A stretch of 64,000 bases of DNA, taken from assembly GCF_024345375.1 (NCBI RefSeq), contig NZ_JAGQAZ010000002.1, forward strand, positions 496,001 to 560,000, written 5' to 3'. The translations under genes were made by a program, and so were the position numbers. This document shows, one piece after another, positions 10,437 through 20,720 of the stretch (position 1 is the first letter of the stretch; the number at the start of each line of letters is the position of its first letter). Origin of the DNA: Cyanobium sp. WAJ14-Wanaka. GTDB taxonomy: Bacteria > Cyanobacteriota > Cyanobacteriia > PCC-6307 > Cyanobiaceae. The notes beneath the pieces were generated by a model. It made no database searches and was not told where the DNA came from. It saw nothing but the letters and a program-made list of their open reading frames with translations.

Positions 10437-11393
10437 GTGGTGGCTCCTGTGTCGAATCCGCAGCCCTGGAGCTACGCCGGCCATCCTGTCTATGCCGTGA
10501 CGGCGGCACCTGCCCAGCCCGAGGGCCCGGCGATCCTGCTGGTGCATGGCTTTGGCGCCTCCACCGACCATTGGCGCCACAACATCCCAGTGTTGGCCGA
10601 GCGCCATGAGGTGCACGCCATCGACCTACTGGGCTTTGGCCGCAGCGCCAAGCCGGCTGAGCTCAGCTACGGCGGAGCGCTCTGGCGCGACCAACTTTGC
10701 GCCTATGTGGCTGAACAGATCGGCCGGCCCACGGTGCTGGTGGGCAATTCCCTGGGGGGCTTTGCCGCCCTGGCAGCTGGGGCAGCCCTGGCGGAGCAGT
10801 CGGCCGGGGTGGTGCTGCTGAATGCGGCGGGCCCCTTCAGCGACGAGAAGGCACCGCCCAAGGGCTGGGGGGCGATTGCCCGCCAAACAATTGGTGGGGC
10901 CCTGCTGAAAAGCCCGGTGCTGCAAAGGCTGCTATTTGAAAACCTGCGCCGCCCCGCCACGATTCGCCGCACCCTCAACCAGGTTTATATCGACAAAACC
11001 AACGTCGACGATGCCCTGGTGGAGGCAATTCGCCTGCCATCACTCGATCCGGGCGCCTTTGGCGTGTTCCGCACCGTGTTTGATATTCCCCAGGGCCAGC
11101 CCCTCGATGAATTGTTTGCCGAGCTGCGCTCGCCCCTGTTGTTGCTTTGGGGGATCCGTGACCCCTGGATCAATGCGGTGGGCCGGCGTTCGGTATTCCA
11201 GCGCCATGCGCCCGAGGGCACCAAGGAGGTGGTGCTGGAGGCGGGCCACTGCCCCCACGATGAGGTGCCAGAGCAGGTCAATGCCGCCCTGCTCGACTGG
11301 CTGGCGGGGCTTCCTGGCCTGCCTAGGGCAGTGGCTGAACCCCAGGCAGGCGGCCCCGGGCCAGCTGTTGCTTTGGATCGAACTGGCGCTTGA
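10437..11393 (+). CDS. Alpha/beta hydrolase fold protein
   Basis: This is a soluble alpha/beta hydrolase with unknown substrate. It shows the oxyanion segment LLVHGFGASTDHWRHN, the nucleophile elbow GNSLGG (Ser in G-x-S-x-G), a late Asp (WGIRDPW) and a catalytic His (EAGHCPHDE), a complete Ser-Asp-His triad. The family includes esterases, epoxide hydrolases and haloperoxidase-like enzymes. Only GTG starts are available (10380, 10437, 10440, 10449); 10437 is taken because it avoids overlap with the divergent gene and keeps little extra sequence before PWSYAGHPVY. The C-terminal tail overlaps glcE by 71 bp on the other strand, the longest convergent overlap here. Confidence 0.85.
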   Translation: MVAPVSNPQPWSYAGHPVYAVTAAPAQPEGPAILLVHGFGASTDHWRHNIPVLAERHEVHAIDLLGFGRSAKPAELSYGGALWRDQLCAYVAEQIGRPTVLVGNSLGGFAALAAGAALAEQSAGVVLLNAAGPFSDEKAPPKGWGAIARQTIGGALLKSPVLQRLLFENLRRPATIRRTLNQVYIDKTNVDDALVEAIRLPSLDPGAFGVFRTVFDIPQGQPLDELFAELRSPLLLLWGIRDPWINAVGRRSVFQRHAPEGTKEVVLEAGHCPHDEVPEQVNAALLDWLAGLPGLPRAVAEPQAGGPGPAVALDRTGA

Positions 11394-12537
11394 TCGCTTC
11401 GACCATGGGCCGCGCCGGGGTATCCAGCCAGGCTGGAATCCTGCTGGTGGGCGGTTGCTTAAGCACGTTGAGGTAACCCCCCAGCTCCGTGCAGAGCCGC
11501 CGCAGGGCCTCCACCCGGTAGGCCGGCATGGCCGTAGCCGAATGCTTGTCGCACCAGGCATAACCCAGGCCACTGCCTGCCCCCAGCACCAGCGAAAACC
11601 CCTCCAGGCTCGGGGATGCCAGCAGGGCGCGGGCCTCGCTGGATCGCAGCCCCAGCCGCAACAGCCAACCGGCCCCGGCACTAGCCCCTCGCGCCTCTTC
11701 TCCGCGCCCTTCAACCCCACGCCCATCAGCCTCCAGCTCGGCCAGGGTTTCCGCCCCCAGGGGGGTGCTCGCCAGACCCATCGCGGCTGTTTTCTCCTGC
11801 AGGCAAAGCAGTTGTTCGTTGAGGGTTTGGCGGCTAATGCTGGCCAGGCTCACCACCAGGCCCAGGGGGCCAGGGGCGGGCCGCCACCAATCAATTCGCT
11901 CCGGGCTCAGGCTGGAGTTGAGCAGCCAGCGGCCCAGTTCGGCCAGGGGAGTTAGGTCGCCCCGGATCCAAAGGCCCAGGCGCCCGGGCGGAATCGGCAG
12001 GGTGCGCAGGTTCAGTTCGGTAATCAGGCCCAGCGACCCCCAGCTGCCGGCCAGCAGCCGCATCAGGTCGTAGCCGGCCACGTTTTTGACCACCTTGCCG
12101 CCGGCCTTGGCCTCGACCCCATCGGCGCGGATCAGGCTGATGCCGATTAGTTGGTCGCGGATGCCCAGGTAGCGCTGGCGATAGCCCCCCGCCAGACCCC
12201 GGGCCACCAGGCCGCCGATGCTGCCACTGGATGCGCCGGTTGTTTTGGTGAGATCACTTGGCCCGCTGCCCCAGGGCATATCTATGGCCAACCATTGCCG
12301 GTGCTGGGCCAGGGCCGCCTGCACCTCCAGCAGTGGTGTGCCGGCCCGCACCCGCACGGTGAAATCGCCGGGGCTGTGCTCGATCACCCCATTGAGCTCC
12401 CTGCAGCTCAGCACCAACTCCATCGGGCTTGGGGGTCCCCAGTCGAGGCGGCTACCCAGGCCAGATGGCAGCCAGGGGGTGCCCTGCTGATGCAGCGTGC
12501 GCACCAGCTCCTGTAGTTCCCTGGGCTGAGGGGTCAT
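11323..12537 (-). CDS. glcE: Glycolate dehydrogenase, FAD-binding subunit GlcE
   Basis: GlcE is an FAD-binding subunit of the membrane-linked glycolate dehydrogenase that oxidises photorespiratory glycolate to glyoxylate. The 404-residue product shows the FAD_binding_4 core (LPSGLGSRLDW near residue 25; GASSGSIGGLVARGLAG; GGKVVKNVAGYDLMRLLAGS). The ATG at 12537 is preferred to a GTG one codon upstream. glcF lies 1.4 kb away on the same strand, but a kinase gene on the opposite strand intervenes, so the two are not one operon. The main GlcD subunit is not in this window. The start is 17 bp from the divergent kinase start. Confidence 0.88.
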   Translation of the reverse strand: MTPQPRELQELVRTLHQQGTPWLPSGLGSRLDWGPPSPMELVLSCRELNGVIEHSPGDFTVRVRAGTPLLEVQAALAQHRQWLAIDMPWGSGPSDLTKTTGASSGSIGGLVARGLAGGYRQRYLGIRDQLIGISLIRADGVEAKAGGKVVKNVAGYDLMRLLAGSWGSLGLITELNLRTLPIPPGRLGLWIRGDLTPLAELGRWLLNSSLSPERIDWWRPAPGPLGLVVSLASISRQTLNEQLLCLQEKTAAMGLASTPLGAETLAELEADGRGVEGRGEEARGASAGAGWLLRLGLRSSEARALLASPSLEGFSLVLGAGSGLGYAWCDKHSATAMPAYRVEALRRLCTELGGYLNVLKQPPTSRIPAWLDTPARPMVEAIKRQFDPKQQLARGRLPGVQPLP

Positions 12538-12554
12538 CACGGCACGATGGTGCC

Positions 12555-13967
12555 ATGGCCGCCCCCATCAAGATTGTCGTCATAGACGACGACCCCACCG
12601 GCTCCCAGACGGTGCACAGTTGCCCCCTGCTGCTGCGCTGGGATGCCGCCAGCCTGCGCCGGGGTTTGGCCCATCCTTCGCCCTTGCTGTTTTTGCTGGC
12701 CAATACCCGGTCCCTCGATCCAGGCGATGCCCGCCAGAGGATCCGGGAAATTTGCCGCGCCCTGAAGCCGGAGTTGGCGGCTGGATTGGCCAACGGAACC
12801 TTTGAACGCTGCTGGATCGTCAGCCGCGGTGATTCGACCCTGCGGGGCCATTTCCCCCTGGAGGCCGAGGTGTTGGCCGAGGAATTAGCAGCCGAACTGG
12901 GGCCCTTCGATGCCAGCTTTCTGGCCCCGGCCTTTTTGCCCGGTGGCCGCACCACGGCGGGAGGGGTTCACTATCTGCACGGCCAACCGGTGCACAGCAG
13001 CGCCTTCGCCCAGGACCGGCTGTTTGGCTACGGCACCAGCTTCCTGCCGGATTGGATCAGGGAAAAAACCGGCGGACGGGCGGGCCCGGTTCAGTTGCTT
13101 AGCAGCCAACTGCTGGAGGGTCCAAAGGACAGCCTGATCAGCCACCTGGCCGGGCTGGCAGGTAACCCCTGGGTGGTGCTGGATGCGGAGCGGCCGCAGC
13201 ACCTGGAGGCCTTTGGAGCTGCAGTGCGCGAGCTCACGGCTCCAACTGCAGCAGAGCGTTGGGGCCGGCCGCGGCGGTTCCTCTACCAAGCGGCCGCCAG
13301 CCTGATCAACGGCCTGCTGGAGCTGCCGGAGCAGCCACTCGATGCCAGGGGTTTGGCGGCCCTGCGCCGCCGGGATTTAGGGGGCAATTTCCTGCCGGGG
13401 TTGGTGGTGGTGGGCTCCCATGTGCCCCTGGCCGATGCCCAGCTGGAGCACCTGCTGGCCAGTGGCAGTAGCTCTGGGGGCAGTAGCTGTGGTGGAGTGG
13501 AAATCAATGTGGCCAAGCTGGCCCGGGTGCTGGCTGGCCCGGCAGCTGGCGAGCTGTTGGCCTCCCTAGAGCGCAGTTGGCTTGAAAAATTGGAGGCTGT
13601 TATTGCAAATGGCCTAACCCCGGTGCTGTTTAGCTCCCGGGGGGAAGTGGTTTGCGCTAATGCCTTCGAGCGCCGCAAATTGGGTATGGAGCTGGCCGCC
13701 CTGATGGCCCGCCTGGTGGCGGCCCTGGCGCCTGGGCTTGGCTACCTGATCAGCAAGGGGGGCATCACCACCCAGGTCCTGCTCGCCGATGGGCTGGGCT
13801 TGGCCGCGGTGGAATTGCAGGGCCAGCTATTGCCCGGTTTGTCGCTGGTGCTCAGCCCGCCGGAGGCGGCCGTGCCCCTGCTGCCGGTGCTCACCTTCCC
13901 CGGCAACCTCGGCACCGCCGAGACCCTCAGCCAGGCCTGGCAATTGCTGGAGGGGGCTGAGCTCTAG
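12555..13967 (+). CDS. Four-carbon acid sugar kinase family protein (tetronate kinase-like)
   Basis: The 470-residue product belongs to the former DUF1537 kinase family, whose characterised members phosphorylate D-threonate, D-erythronate or 3-oxo-tetronates. The N-terminal sugar-binding domain shows DDDPTGSQTV (near residue 10) and RGDSTLRGHFPLE. The C-terminal nucleotide-binding domain shows ISKGGITTQVLL and FPGNLGTAET. A Gly/Ser-rich linker near residue 305 joins the halves. The ATG at 12555 begins MAAPIKIVVIDDDPTG; the upstream frame has no similarity. It sits between glcE and glcF on the opposite strand, overlapping the glcF stop by 4 bp, which suggests but does not prove a link to photorespiratory C2/C4 acid handling. 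Confidence 0.85.
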   Translation: MAAPIKIVVIDDDPTGSQTVHSCPLLLRWDAASLRRGLAHPSPLLFLLANTRSLDPGDARQRIREICRALKPELAAGLANGTFERCWIVSRGDSTLRGHFPLEAEVLAEELAAELGPFDASFLAPAFLPGGRTTAGGVHYLHGQPVHSSAFAQDRLFGYGTSFLPDWIREKTGGRAGPVQLLSSQLLEGPKDSLISHLAGLAGNPWVVLDAERPQHLEAFGAAVRELTAPTAAERWGRPRRFLYQAAASLINGLLELPEQPLDARGLAALRRRDLGGNFLPGLVVVGSHVPLADAQLEHLLASGSSSGGSSCGGVEINVAKLARVLAGPAAGELLASLERSWLEKLEAVIANGLTPVLFSSRGEVVCANAFERRKLGMELAALMARLVAALAPGLGYLISKGGITTQVLLADGLGLAAVELQGQLLPGLSLVLSPPEAAVPLLPVLTFPGNLGTAETLSQAWQLLEGAEL

Positions 13968-15310
13968 CCCAGCGACTCAGGCCGTTCGCCCCGGAAACTG
14001 CGATCGAGCAGTTGGATTGGATGCTCTACCGCAATCGGCTCGGGCGAGGCCTCCATGGCCCGGCGGATTTGGAGGGTGCAGCCGATATTGGCGCTTACCG
14101 CCAGGGAGGCACCGGTGGCGCAGAGATCGGCGGCCTTAAGCCGGCCCAGTTCGCTGGCCTCATCGGGTTGCACCAGGTTGTAGATGCCGGCGCTGCCGCA
14201 GCAAACCCCCGCGTCGCTGGCCTCCTTCAGCCGCACGTGGGGAATCTGGGCCAACAGCTGGCGGGGCTCATCGCGGATGCCCTGGCCGTGCAGCATGTGG
14301 CAGGCATCGTGATAGGCCAGCTCCAGGGGGTCTGCGGCACTGGCGGGGCGGCCATCGCCATGGCTCAGGGGGCTGAGGCCAGCCACAAATGATTCGCTGA
14401 GGCCCACGCCATGCAGGAAGGCCTGGATGTCGTGCACGGGCGCCGAGAAGCTGCTGCCCACTAGTTGGTCGTAGGCCTTGAGGGTGTGGCCGCAGCCGGA
14501 GGCCGCCACCAAAACCGCATCGAGGGGCTCGGGGCCAGCGGCCTTACCTGGGCCTACCACCGCTTCGAAGCTGGCGATCAGGGCCTTGGCCAGGCCGCGG
14601 GTTTGCTGCTCTTCGCCCTGGTGGTGGGTAATGGCGCCGCAGCAGCCCTGGTTTGGCGGAATCACCACCTCAATGCCGTTGGCGCTCAACACTCTCAGGG
14701 CGGCCCCATTCACCCCCGGCTCAAACAGCCGTTGCACGCAGCCGAGCACCAGGCCCACCCGGTAGCGGCGTGGGCCCTGGGCCGGGGTGACAAGGGCGAG
14801 GCCGTCGTTGAAGCTCTCGTTGCTTAGGGCCGGCAGCAACTGCTCGAGGGCGGCCAGCTGGGGGGGCGCCAGCTTGAGCAGGCCACTGCGGCGCACCAGG
14901 CCCTGCAGGGGTGAGCCCGCATAGTGGCGCCAGCTGGTCAGCACCGCCCGCAGCCGCGCCGGGTAGGGCAGCAGGGAAAAGAGCAGTTGGCGGAAAAGAT
15001 TTTGGGCGGGGCTGCGCAGCCCGGGGGCGTTGAGCTTGGGGCGGGTGGCCTCCAGCAGGCTGTCGTAGCGCACCCCGGATGGACAGGCGCTGACGCAGGC
15101 AAAGCAGCCCAGGCAACTGTCGAAATGGCCGGCAACGGTGGCATCGAGGGCCAATTCCCCGGCTTCGATCGCCTTGAGGGCATGGATCCGGCCCCGGGGC
15201 GAATCCATCTCTGTGCCCAGCACCTGGTAGCTGGCACAGCTGGGCAGGCAAAAGCCGCAATGCACGCAGGGATCGGTGCTGCTGATCGGTGCTGGGGTGG
15301 CAGCTGGCAT
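13964..15310 (-). CDS. glcF: Glycolate dehydrogenase, iron-sulfur subunit GlcF
   Basis: GlcF passes electrons from the flavin subunits of glycolate dehydrogenase to the membrane quinone pool. The 448-residue product has two N-terminal [4Fe-4S] motifs, CVHCGFCLPSC and CLGCFACVSACP, and two C-terminal Cys-rich CCG-type domains (GCCGAITHH; CHMLHGQGI; CCGSAGIYN). The ATG at 15310 gives MPAATPAPISSTD. It is encoded on the same strand as glcE but separated from it by the tetronate-kinase-like gene. The promoter is presumably in the 98-bp gap to gmd. Confidence 0.9.
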   Translation of the reverse strand: MPAATPAPISSTDPCVHCGFCLPSCASYQVLGTEMDSPRGRIHALKAIEAGELALDATVAGHFDSCLGCFACVSACPSGVRYDSLLEATRPKLNAPGLRSPAQNLFRQLLFSLLPYPARLRAVLTSWRHYAGSPLQGLVRRSGLLKLAPPQLAALEQLLPALSNESFNDGLALVTPAQGPRRYRVGLVLGCVQRLFEPGVNGAALRVLSANGIEVVIPPNQGCCGAITHHQGEEQQTRGLAKALIASFEAVVGPGKAAGPEPLDAVLVAASGCGHTLKAYDQLVGSSFSAPVHDIQAFLHGVGLSESFVAGLSPLSHGDGRPASAADPLELAYHDACHMLHGQGIRDEPRQLLAQIPHVRLKEASDAGVCCGSAGIYNLVQPDEASELGRLKAADLCATGASLAVSANIGCTLQIRRAMEASPEPIAVEHPIQLLDRSFRGERPESLG

Positions 15311-15408
15311 TTATTCAGTTTGGCCCCAGCCGCAACTCACCTGCTCGAGGTGGTTTCGTGGATCTATTCTCAATTTCTTGAAAAACTTTTCCAGAGCCTC
15401 CAAAGCGC

Positions 15409-16632
15409 ATGACCCCAAGTCCAGCAATTGGAGCTGTTATTGGCGAAATTACTGGAAAAGTAGCCCTGATCACGGGCATCACGGGGCAAGACGGCAGCTA
15501 TCTGGCCGAGCTGCTGCTGGAGAAGGGCTACCAGGTGCACGGCATTAAACGGCGAGCCTCTTCGTTCAACACCACCCGGATTGATCACCTCTACCAGGAT
15601 CCCCATGAAACGGGGTCTTCAGGCGAGGCACCGCGCCTAACCCTCCACTACGGAGACCTCACCGACAGCACCAACCTGATCCGGATCATCCAGCAGGTCC
15701 AGCCCGACGAGATCTACAACCTGGGGGCCCAGAGCCATGTGGCCGTGAGCTTTGAGGCGCCCGAATACACCGCCAATTCCGACGCCCTCGGCACCCTGCG
15801 CATCCTCGAGGCGGTGCGGATGTTGGGGCTGAGTGCCAAAACCAGGATCTACCAGGCCAGCACCTCTGAGCTCTACGGCCTGGTGCAGGAGATCCCCCAG
15901 AAGGAGAGCACTCCCTTTTATCCCCGCAGCCCCTATGGGGTGGCAAAGCTCTACGCCTACTGGATCACGGTGAACTACCGCGAGGCCTATGGGATGTATG
16001 CCTGCAACGGCATTTTGTTTAACCACGAATCACCGCGGCGCGGTGAAACCTTCGTGACCCGCAAGATCACCCGCGGCCTGGCTCGGATTGATGCGGATCT
16101 GGAGCAGTGCCTATTCATGGGCAACCTCGATTCCCTGCGCGATTGGGGCCATGCCCGCGACTACGTGGAGATGCAGTGGCGGATGCTGCAGCAAGAGGGC
16201 CCCCCGGAAGATTTCGTGATTGCCACCGGCCGCCAGGAATCGGTGCGCCGTTTCATTGAGCTGGCCGCTGCTGAATTGGGCTGGGGCTCTGGCAATGGCA
16301 GTTCTGGGCGTGCGATCCAGTGGGAAGGCGAAGGAATTAATGAGGTGGGCCGCCGCGCCGACACCGGCGCAGTTGTGGTGAAGATCGATCCCCGTTACTT
16401 CCGGCCTGCGGAGGTGGAAACCCTGCTAGGAGATCCCAGCAAGGCCCAGGCAAAGCTGGGCTGGACCCCAACCACCACGCTCGAGGAGTTGGTGGCGGAA
16501 ATGGTGGCAGCCGATAAGGAAGAAGCGGCGAAGGAGGCCACCCTGCGGCGTGAGGGCTTTGTGGTGGTGGGCTCGATGGAAAATCCGCCGGCTAGGCCTG
16601 CTGCGAATCCTGCGGCTGTTGGTCCAGGCTGA
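15409..16632 (+). CDS. gmd: GDP-mannose 4,6-dehydratase
   Basis: Gmd converts GDP-mannose to GDP-4-keto-6-deoxymannose, the first step toward GDP-fucose, GDP-rhamnose or GDP-perosamine. The 407-residue product shows the NADP motif [13 protein letters not shown], the extended SDR active site (STSELYG and [12 protein letters not shown]) and the Gmd hallmark [15 protein letters not shown]. It carries about 15 extra N-terminal residues and a poorly conserved Ala/Pro-rich tail beyond the usual 370 residues or so. Its TGA shares one base with the ATG of hepT (TGATG), and fcl lies two genes on, so gmd-hepT-mntA-fcl reads as one coupled operon. Confidence 0.96.
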   Translation: MTPSPAIGAVIGEITGKVALITGITGQDGSYLAELLLEKGYQVHGIKRRASSFNTTRIDHLYQDPHETGSSGEAPRLTLHYGDLTDSTNLIRIIQQVQPDEIYNLGAQSHVAVSFEAPEYTANSDALGTLRILEAVRMLGLSAKTRIYQASTSELYGLVQEIPQKESTPFYPRSPYGVAKLYAYWITVNYREAYGMYACNGILFNHESPRRGETFVTRKITRGLARIDADLEQCLFMGNLDSLRDWGHARDYVEMQWRMLQQEGPPEDFVIATGRQESVRRFIELAAAELGWGSGNGSSGRAIQWEGEGINEVGRRADTGAVVVKIDPRYFRPAEVETLLGDPSKAQAKLGWTPTTTLEELVAEMVAADKEEAAKEATLRREGFVVVGSMENPPARPAANPAAVGPG

Positions 16633-17045
16633 TGACGGAAGACATCCGCTGGCAGCAGCGCTTTAGCAACTACAACAAAGCGCTGATTCAGCTGGAAACC
16701 TTTGCGGAGCCCCCCGCCCTAAATGAAAGGGAACAGCAGGGTCTGATCAAAGCATTTGAATACACTTTTGAGCTGGCTTGGAACACCCTTAGGGATCTTT
16801 TGCGGAACCAGGGTGATAGCTCATTGTTGGGTTCTCGCGACACCCTCCGTGAGGCTTTTCGCCTGGGTCTGATCGATGAAGGCCAGACCTGGATGTTGAT
16901 GATTCAGGACCGCAATCTCACCAGCCACACCTACAACCGCGCTACGGCTGATGCAATTGGCGGGCAAATATTGGCCCAGTATCTGCCCCGCTTTCGGCAG
17001 CTGCGGGCCAGGCTGAATCAGCGCCTATTGGAGAAATCGCAGTGA
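16632..17045 (+). CDS. hepT: HepT-type HEPN toxin (HI0074 family nucleotidyltransferase partner)
   Basis: The 137-residue helical protein resembles the HI0074 / HEPN family that pairs with minimal nucleotidyltransferases. It carries a full RX4HXY motif at Arg94-His99-Tyr101 (RNLTSHTY), the catalytic signature of HepT RNases in type VII toxin-antitoxin systems; there the adjacent Tyr is AMPylated by the antitoxin MntA. The gene shares one base with gmd upstream and a 4-base GTGA overlap with mntA downstream. My hand count of 16681-16860 gives 94 of 180 bases G+C (52%), below most neighbouring lines. Toxicity is inferred from the family. Confidence 0.85.
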   Translation: MTEDIRWQQRFSNYNKALIQLETFAEPPALNEREQQGLIKAFEYTFELAWNTLRDLLRNQGDSSLLGSRDTLREAFRLGLIDEGQTWMLMIQDRNLTSHTYNRATADAIGGQILAQYLPRFRQLRARLNQRLLEKSQ

Positions 17046-17350
17046 GCTCCATACCCGGTGTGCCCGAATCAGCCCAGCGGCAGCTGGTGCAGCTGTTTGC
17101 CATGCAGCCCCAAGCAGAAGCTGTGTGGCTGTTCGGCTCAAGGGCAATGGAGAGTCAGCAGCCCGGATCAGACCTTGATCTTTGCCTGGAAGGTTCCCAG
17201 CTGAGCCACCCAGACCGCCTGCGCCTAATGGCGAAAATTGATGATCTGCTGTTGCCCTGGAGGGTGGATCTGGTGCTGCGCCATGAGCTACCAGCCGACC
17301 TGGAGGCCCATGTGCAAAGGGTTGGCCGCTGCATCTGGCGGCGGTCATGA
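17042..17350 (+). CDS. mntA: MntA-type minimal nucleotidyltransferase antitoxin
   Basis: This 102-residue protein is a minimal nucleotidyltransferase with an intact GSX10DXD active site (GSRAMESQQPGSDLD, near residue 33) and a third acidic strand (WRVDLVLR). In characterised MntA/HepT pairs the enzyme transfers AMP to the HEPN toxin and so silences it. The start is GTG 17042, overlapping the hepT stop, and its own TGA overlaps the ATG of fcl (ATGA, 17347-17350). Translation is therefore tied to the sugar genes on both sides through hepT. Confidence 0.85.
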   Translation: MSSIPGVPESAQRQLVQLFAMQPQAEAVWLFGSRAMESQQPGSDLDLCLEGSQLSHPDRLRLMAKIDDLLLPWRVDLVLRHELPADLEAHVQRVGRCIWRRS

Positions 17351-18384
17351 CCAACTCACTTGGCTTGCTTTTGCCAGCAGACCGCATTTTTGTGGCGGGC
17401 CACCGAGGCATGGCAGGCAGTGCGATCTGTCGGGCCCTGCAGCGCGCTGGCCATGGCGACCCGGCCCAGGGTGGTGCCCTGCTCACGGCCCCCCGCAGCG
17501 AGCTGGATTTGTTGGATCCGGCGGCGGTCGAGGCCTGGTTTGCCAGCAATCGGCCCACTGTGGTGGTGCTCGCAGCCGCGAAGGTGGGTGGCATTCAGGC
17601 CAATGCCAGCTATCCGGCCGATTTCTTGCTGGACAACCTCAAGATCCAAACCCATGTGATCGAGGGCGCTTGGCGGGCGGGCGTGAGACGGCTGCTGTTT
17701 TTAGGCAGTAGCTGCATCTATCCCAAATTTGCCGAGCAACCGATCAAGGAGGAGGCCCTGCTCACGGCCGCCCTGGAGCCCAGCAACGAGTGGTATGCGA
17801 TCGCCAAGATTGCGGGGATCAAGTTATGCCAGGCCCTGAGACAGCAGCACGGTTTTGATGCAATCAGCTTGATGCCCACCAATCTCTATGGGCCGGGCGA
17901 CAACTATCACCCCACCAACAGCCATGTGCTGCCGGCGTTGATACGACGCTTCCACGAGGCCGCCCAACTGCCCGATCATGGAGCTGGCAATTCAGTGACG
18001 TGTTGGGGGAGTGGCACGCCGTTGCGGGAATTCCTGCATGTGGATGATCTGGGCGAGGCCTGCGTGTTTGCCCTGGAGCACTGGGATCCGGACGCGCCCA
18101 ACGCCCCCCGGGCTGCCAACGCTGAGCCCCTGACATTCCTAAATGTGGGCACGGGCGTGGATCTGAGCATCCGCGATCTAGCTGCAGCAGTGGCCGCAGC
18201 CACGGGCTATCGCGGCAGCATCGAATGGGATGCCACCAAGCCCGATGGCACGCCCAAAAAGCAACTTGATGTCAGCTGCCTGGCGGCCCTGGGCTGGCAG
18301 GCCCAAATTCCGCTGCCCGTAGGCCTCAACAGCACGGTCTCCGATTTCCGCCAGCAGCTCGATCAGCAACTGGTCCGCCTCTGA
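17347..18384 (+). CDS. fcl: GDP-L-fucose synthase (GDP-4-keto-6-deoxymannose epimerase/reductase)
   Basis: Fcl epimerises and reduces the Gmd product to GDP-L-fucose for surface polysaccharide. The 345-residue product has the nucleotide-binding motif GHRGMAGSAICRAL near residue 20, GSSCIYP, the catalytic YAIAKIAGIKLC, and the family motif PTNLYGPGDNYHP. The ATG overlaps the mntA stop by 4 bases, making it the last cistron of gmd-hepT-mntA-fcl. A 58-bp gap separates its 3' end from the convergent icd gene. Confidence 0.95.
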   Translation: MTNSLGLLLPADRIFVAGHRGMAGSAICRALQRAGHGDPAQGGALLTAPRSELDLLDPAAVEAWFASNRPTVVVLAAAKVGGIQANASYPADFLLDNLKIQTHVIEGAWRAGVRRLLFLGSSCIYPKFAEQPIKEEALLTAALEPSNEWYAIAKIAGIKLCQALRQQHGFDAISLMPTNLYGPGDNYHPTNSHVLPALIRRFHEAAQLPDHGAGNSVTCWGSGTPLREFLHVDDLGEACVFALEHWDPDAPNAPRAANAEPLTFLNVGTGVDLSIRDLAAAVAAATGYRGSIEWDATKPDGTPKKQLDVSCLAALGWQAQIPLPVGLNSTVSDFRQQLDQQLVRL

Positions 18385-18442
18385 CCAATATCTAAAGGGA
18401 GTGTCCAGGGTCGCCTGGCCTGAGCGGCCCCAACCGCAGCAC

Positions 18443-19870
<1,428 letters not shown>

Positions 19871-20006
19871 AGTGGCAATTGCTAGCTAATTCGAGCCTAG
19901 TTTCAACCGCCAGCCTTTGTAGCCCGTTAACCTTCGCAACCTTCATACCTAGCTGGCCTAGGACCCGCCTACTTTGTGGCCTCTGCTCCAGCAGCCCACC
20001 GATCCC

Positions 20007-20720
20007 ATGTCTGTCGCCCTTGCCTCCCAGCTGCGAGAAGGCACCAAAAAGGCCCACACGATGGCGGAGAACACCGGCTTCGTGAGCTGTTTCCTCAAGG
20101 GCGTGGTCGATAAGGCCAGCTATCGCACCCTGGTGGCCGACCTCTACTTCGTTTACTCCGCCATGGAGGAGGAGTTCGCCAAGCTCAAGGACCACCCGGT
20201 GGTGGGTCCGGTGGGGTTTGTTGAGCTCAACCGCCGCGACAGCCTCGAGCAAGACCTCGCCTTCTATTTCGGAGCCGACTGGCGCACTGCGATCACAGCC
20301 ACCCCCGGCGCCCAAAAATACGTCGCTCGCCTGCACCAGGTGGCGAAAGAAAGCCCCGAGCTTTTGGTGGGTCACCACTACACCCGCTACATCGGTGATC
20401 TCTCCGGCGGCCAGATCCTCAAGAATATTGCCCAGAAGGCGATGAACCTGGGTGAGCACGACGGCCTGCGCTTCTACGAATTCGATTCGATCCCCGACGA
20501 AAAGGGCTTTAAGGCCAACTACCGCACCGTGCTGGATGGCCTGCCGATTGACCAGGCCATGGCCGATCGCATCGTGGAAGAGGCCAATGGCGCCTTCCAC
20601 CTCAACATGGTGATGTTCCAGGAACTAGAGGGCAACCTGATTGCCGCCATCGGCAAGGTGCTCTTTGGCTTCCTCACCCGCCGTCAGCGCTCCGGCAGCA
20701 CTGAGGCCGTGCCCGCCTGA
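20007..20720 (+). CDS. ho1: Heme oxygenase (biliverdin-forming)
   Basis: Heme oxygenase opens heme to biliverdin IX-alpha using ferredoxin, the first step toward phycobilins. The 237-residue product has the proximal-His segment KKAHTMAENTGFV (His near residue 17) and the distal-helix motif YIGDLSGGQILKN. The ATG at 20007 is chosen over an in-frame start at 19974 because it begins at the conserved MSVALASQLREGTKKAH. The next gene starts immediately after its stop codon with no spacer, so ho1 may head a ho1-glycosyltransferase-pcrA-cca transcript. Confidence 0.97.
   Translation: MSVALASQLREGTKKAHTMAENTGFVSCFLKGVVDKASYRTLVADLYFVYSAMEEEFAKLKDHPVVGPVGFVELNRRDSLEQDLAFYFGADWRTAITATPGAQKYVARLHQVAKESPELLVGHHYTRYIGDLSGGQILKNIAQKAMNLGEHDGLRFYEFDSIPDEKGFKANYRTVLDGLPIDQAMADRIVEEANGAFHLNMVMFQELEGNLIAAIGKVLFGFLTRRQRSGSTEAVPA

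Noticed and set aside
13460-13500. Gly/Ser-coding direct repeat inside the tetronate-type kinase
   Set aside because: Best explained as a flexible linker between the two kinase domains; not a mobile or regulatory repeat.
18400-18420. Weak hairpin between fcl and icd as a terminator
   Set aside because: Only a 5-bp stem (CCAGG/CCTGG) and no T tract on either strand.
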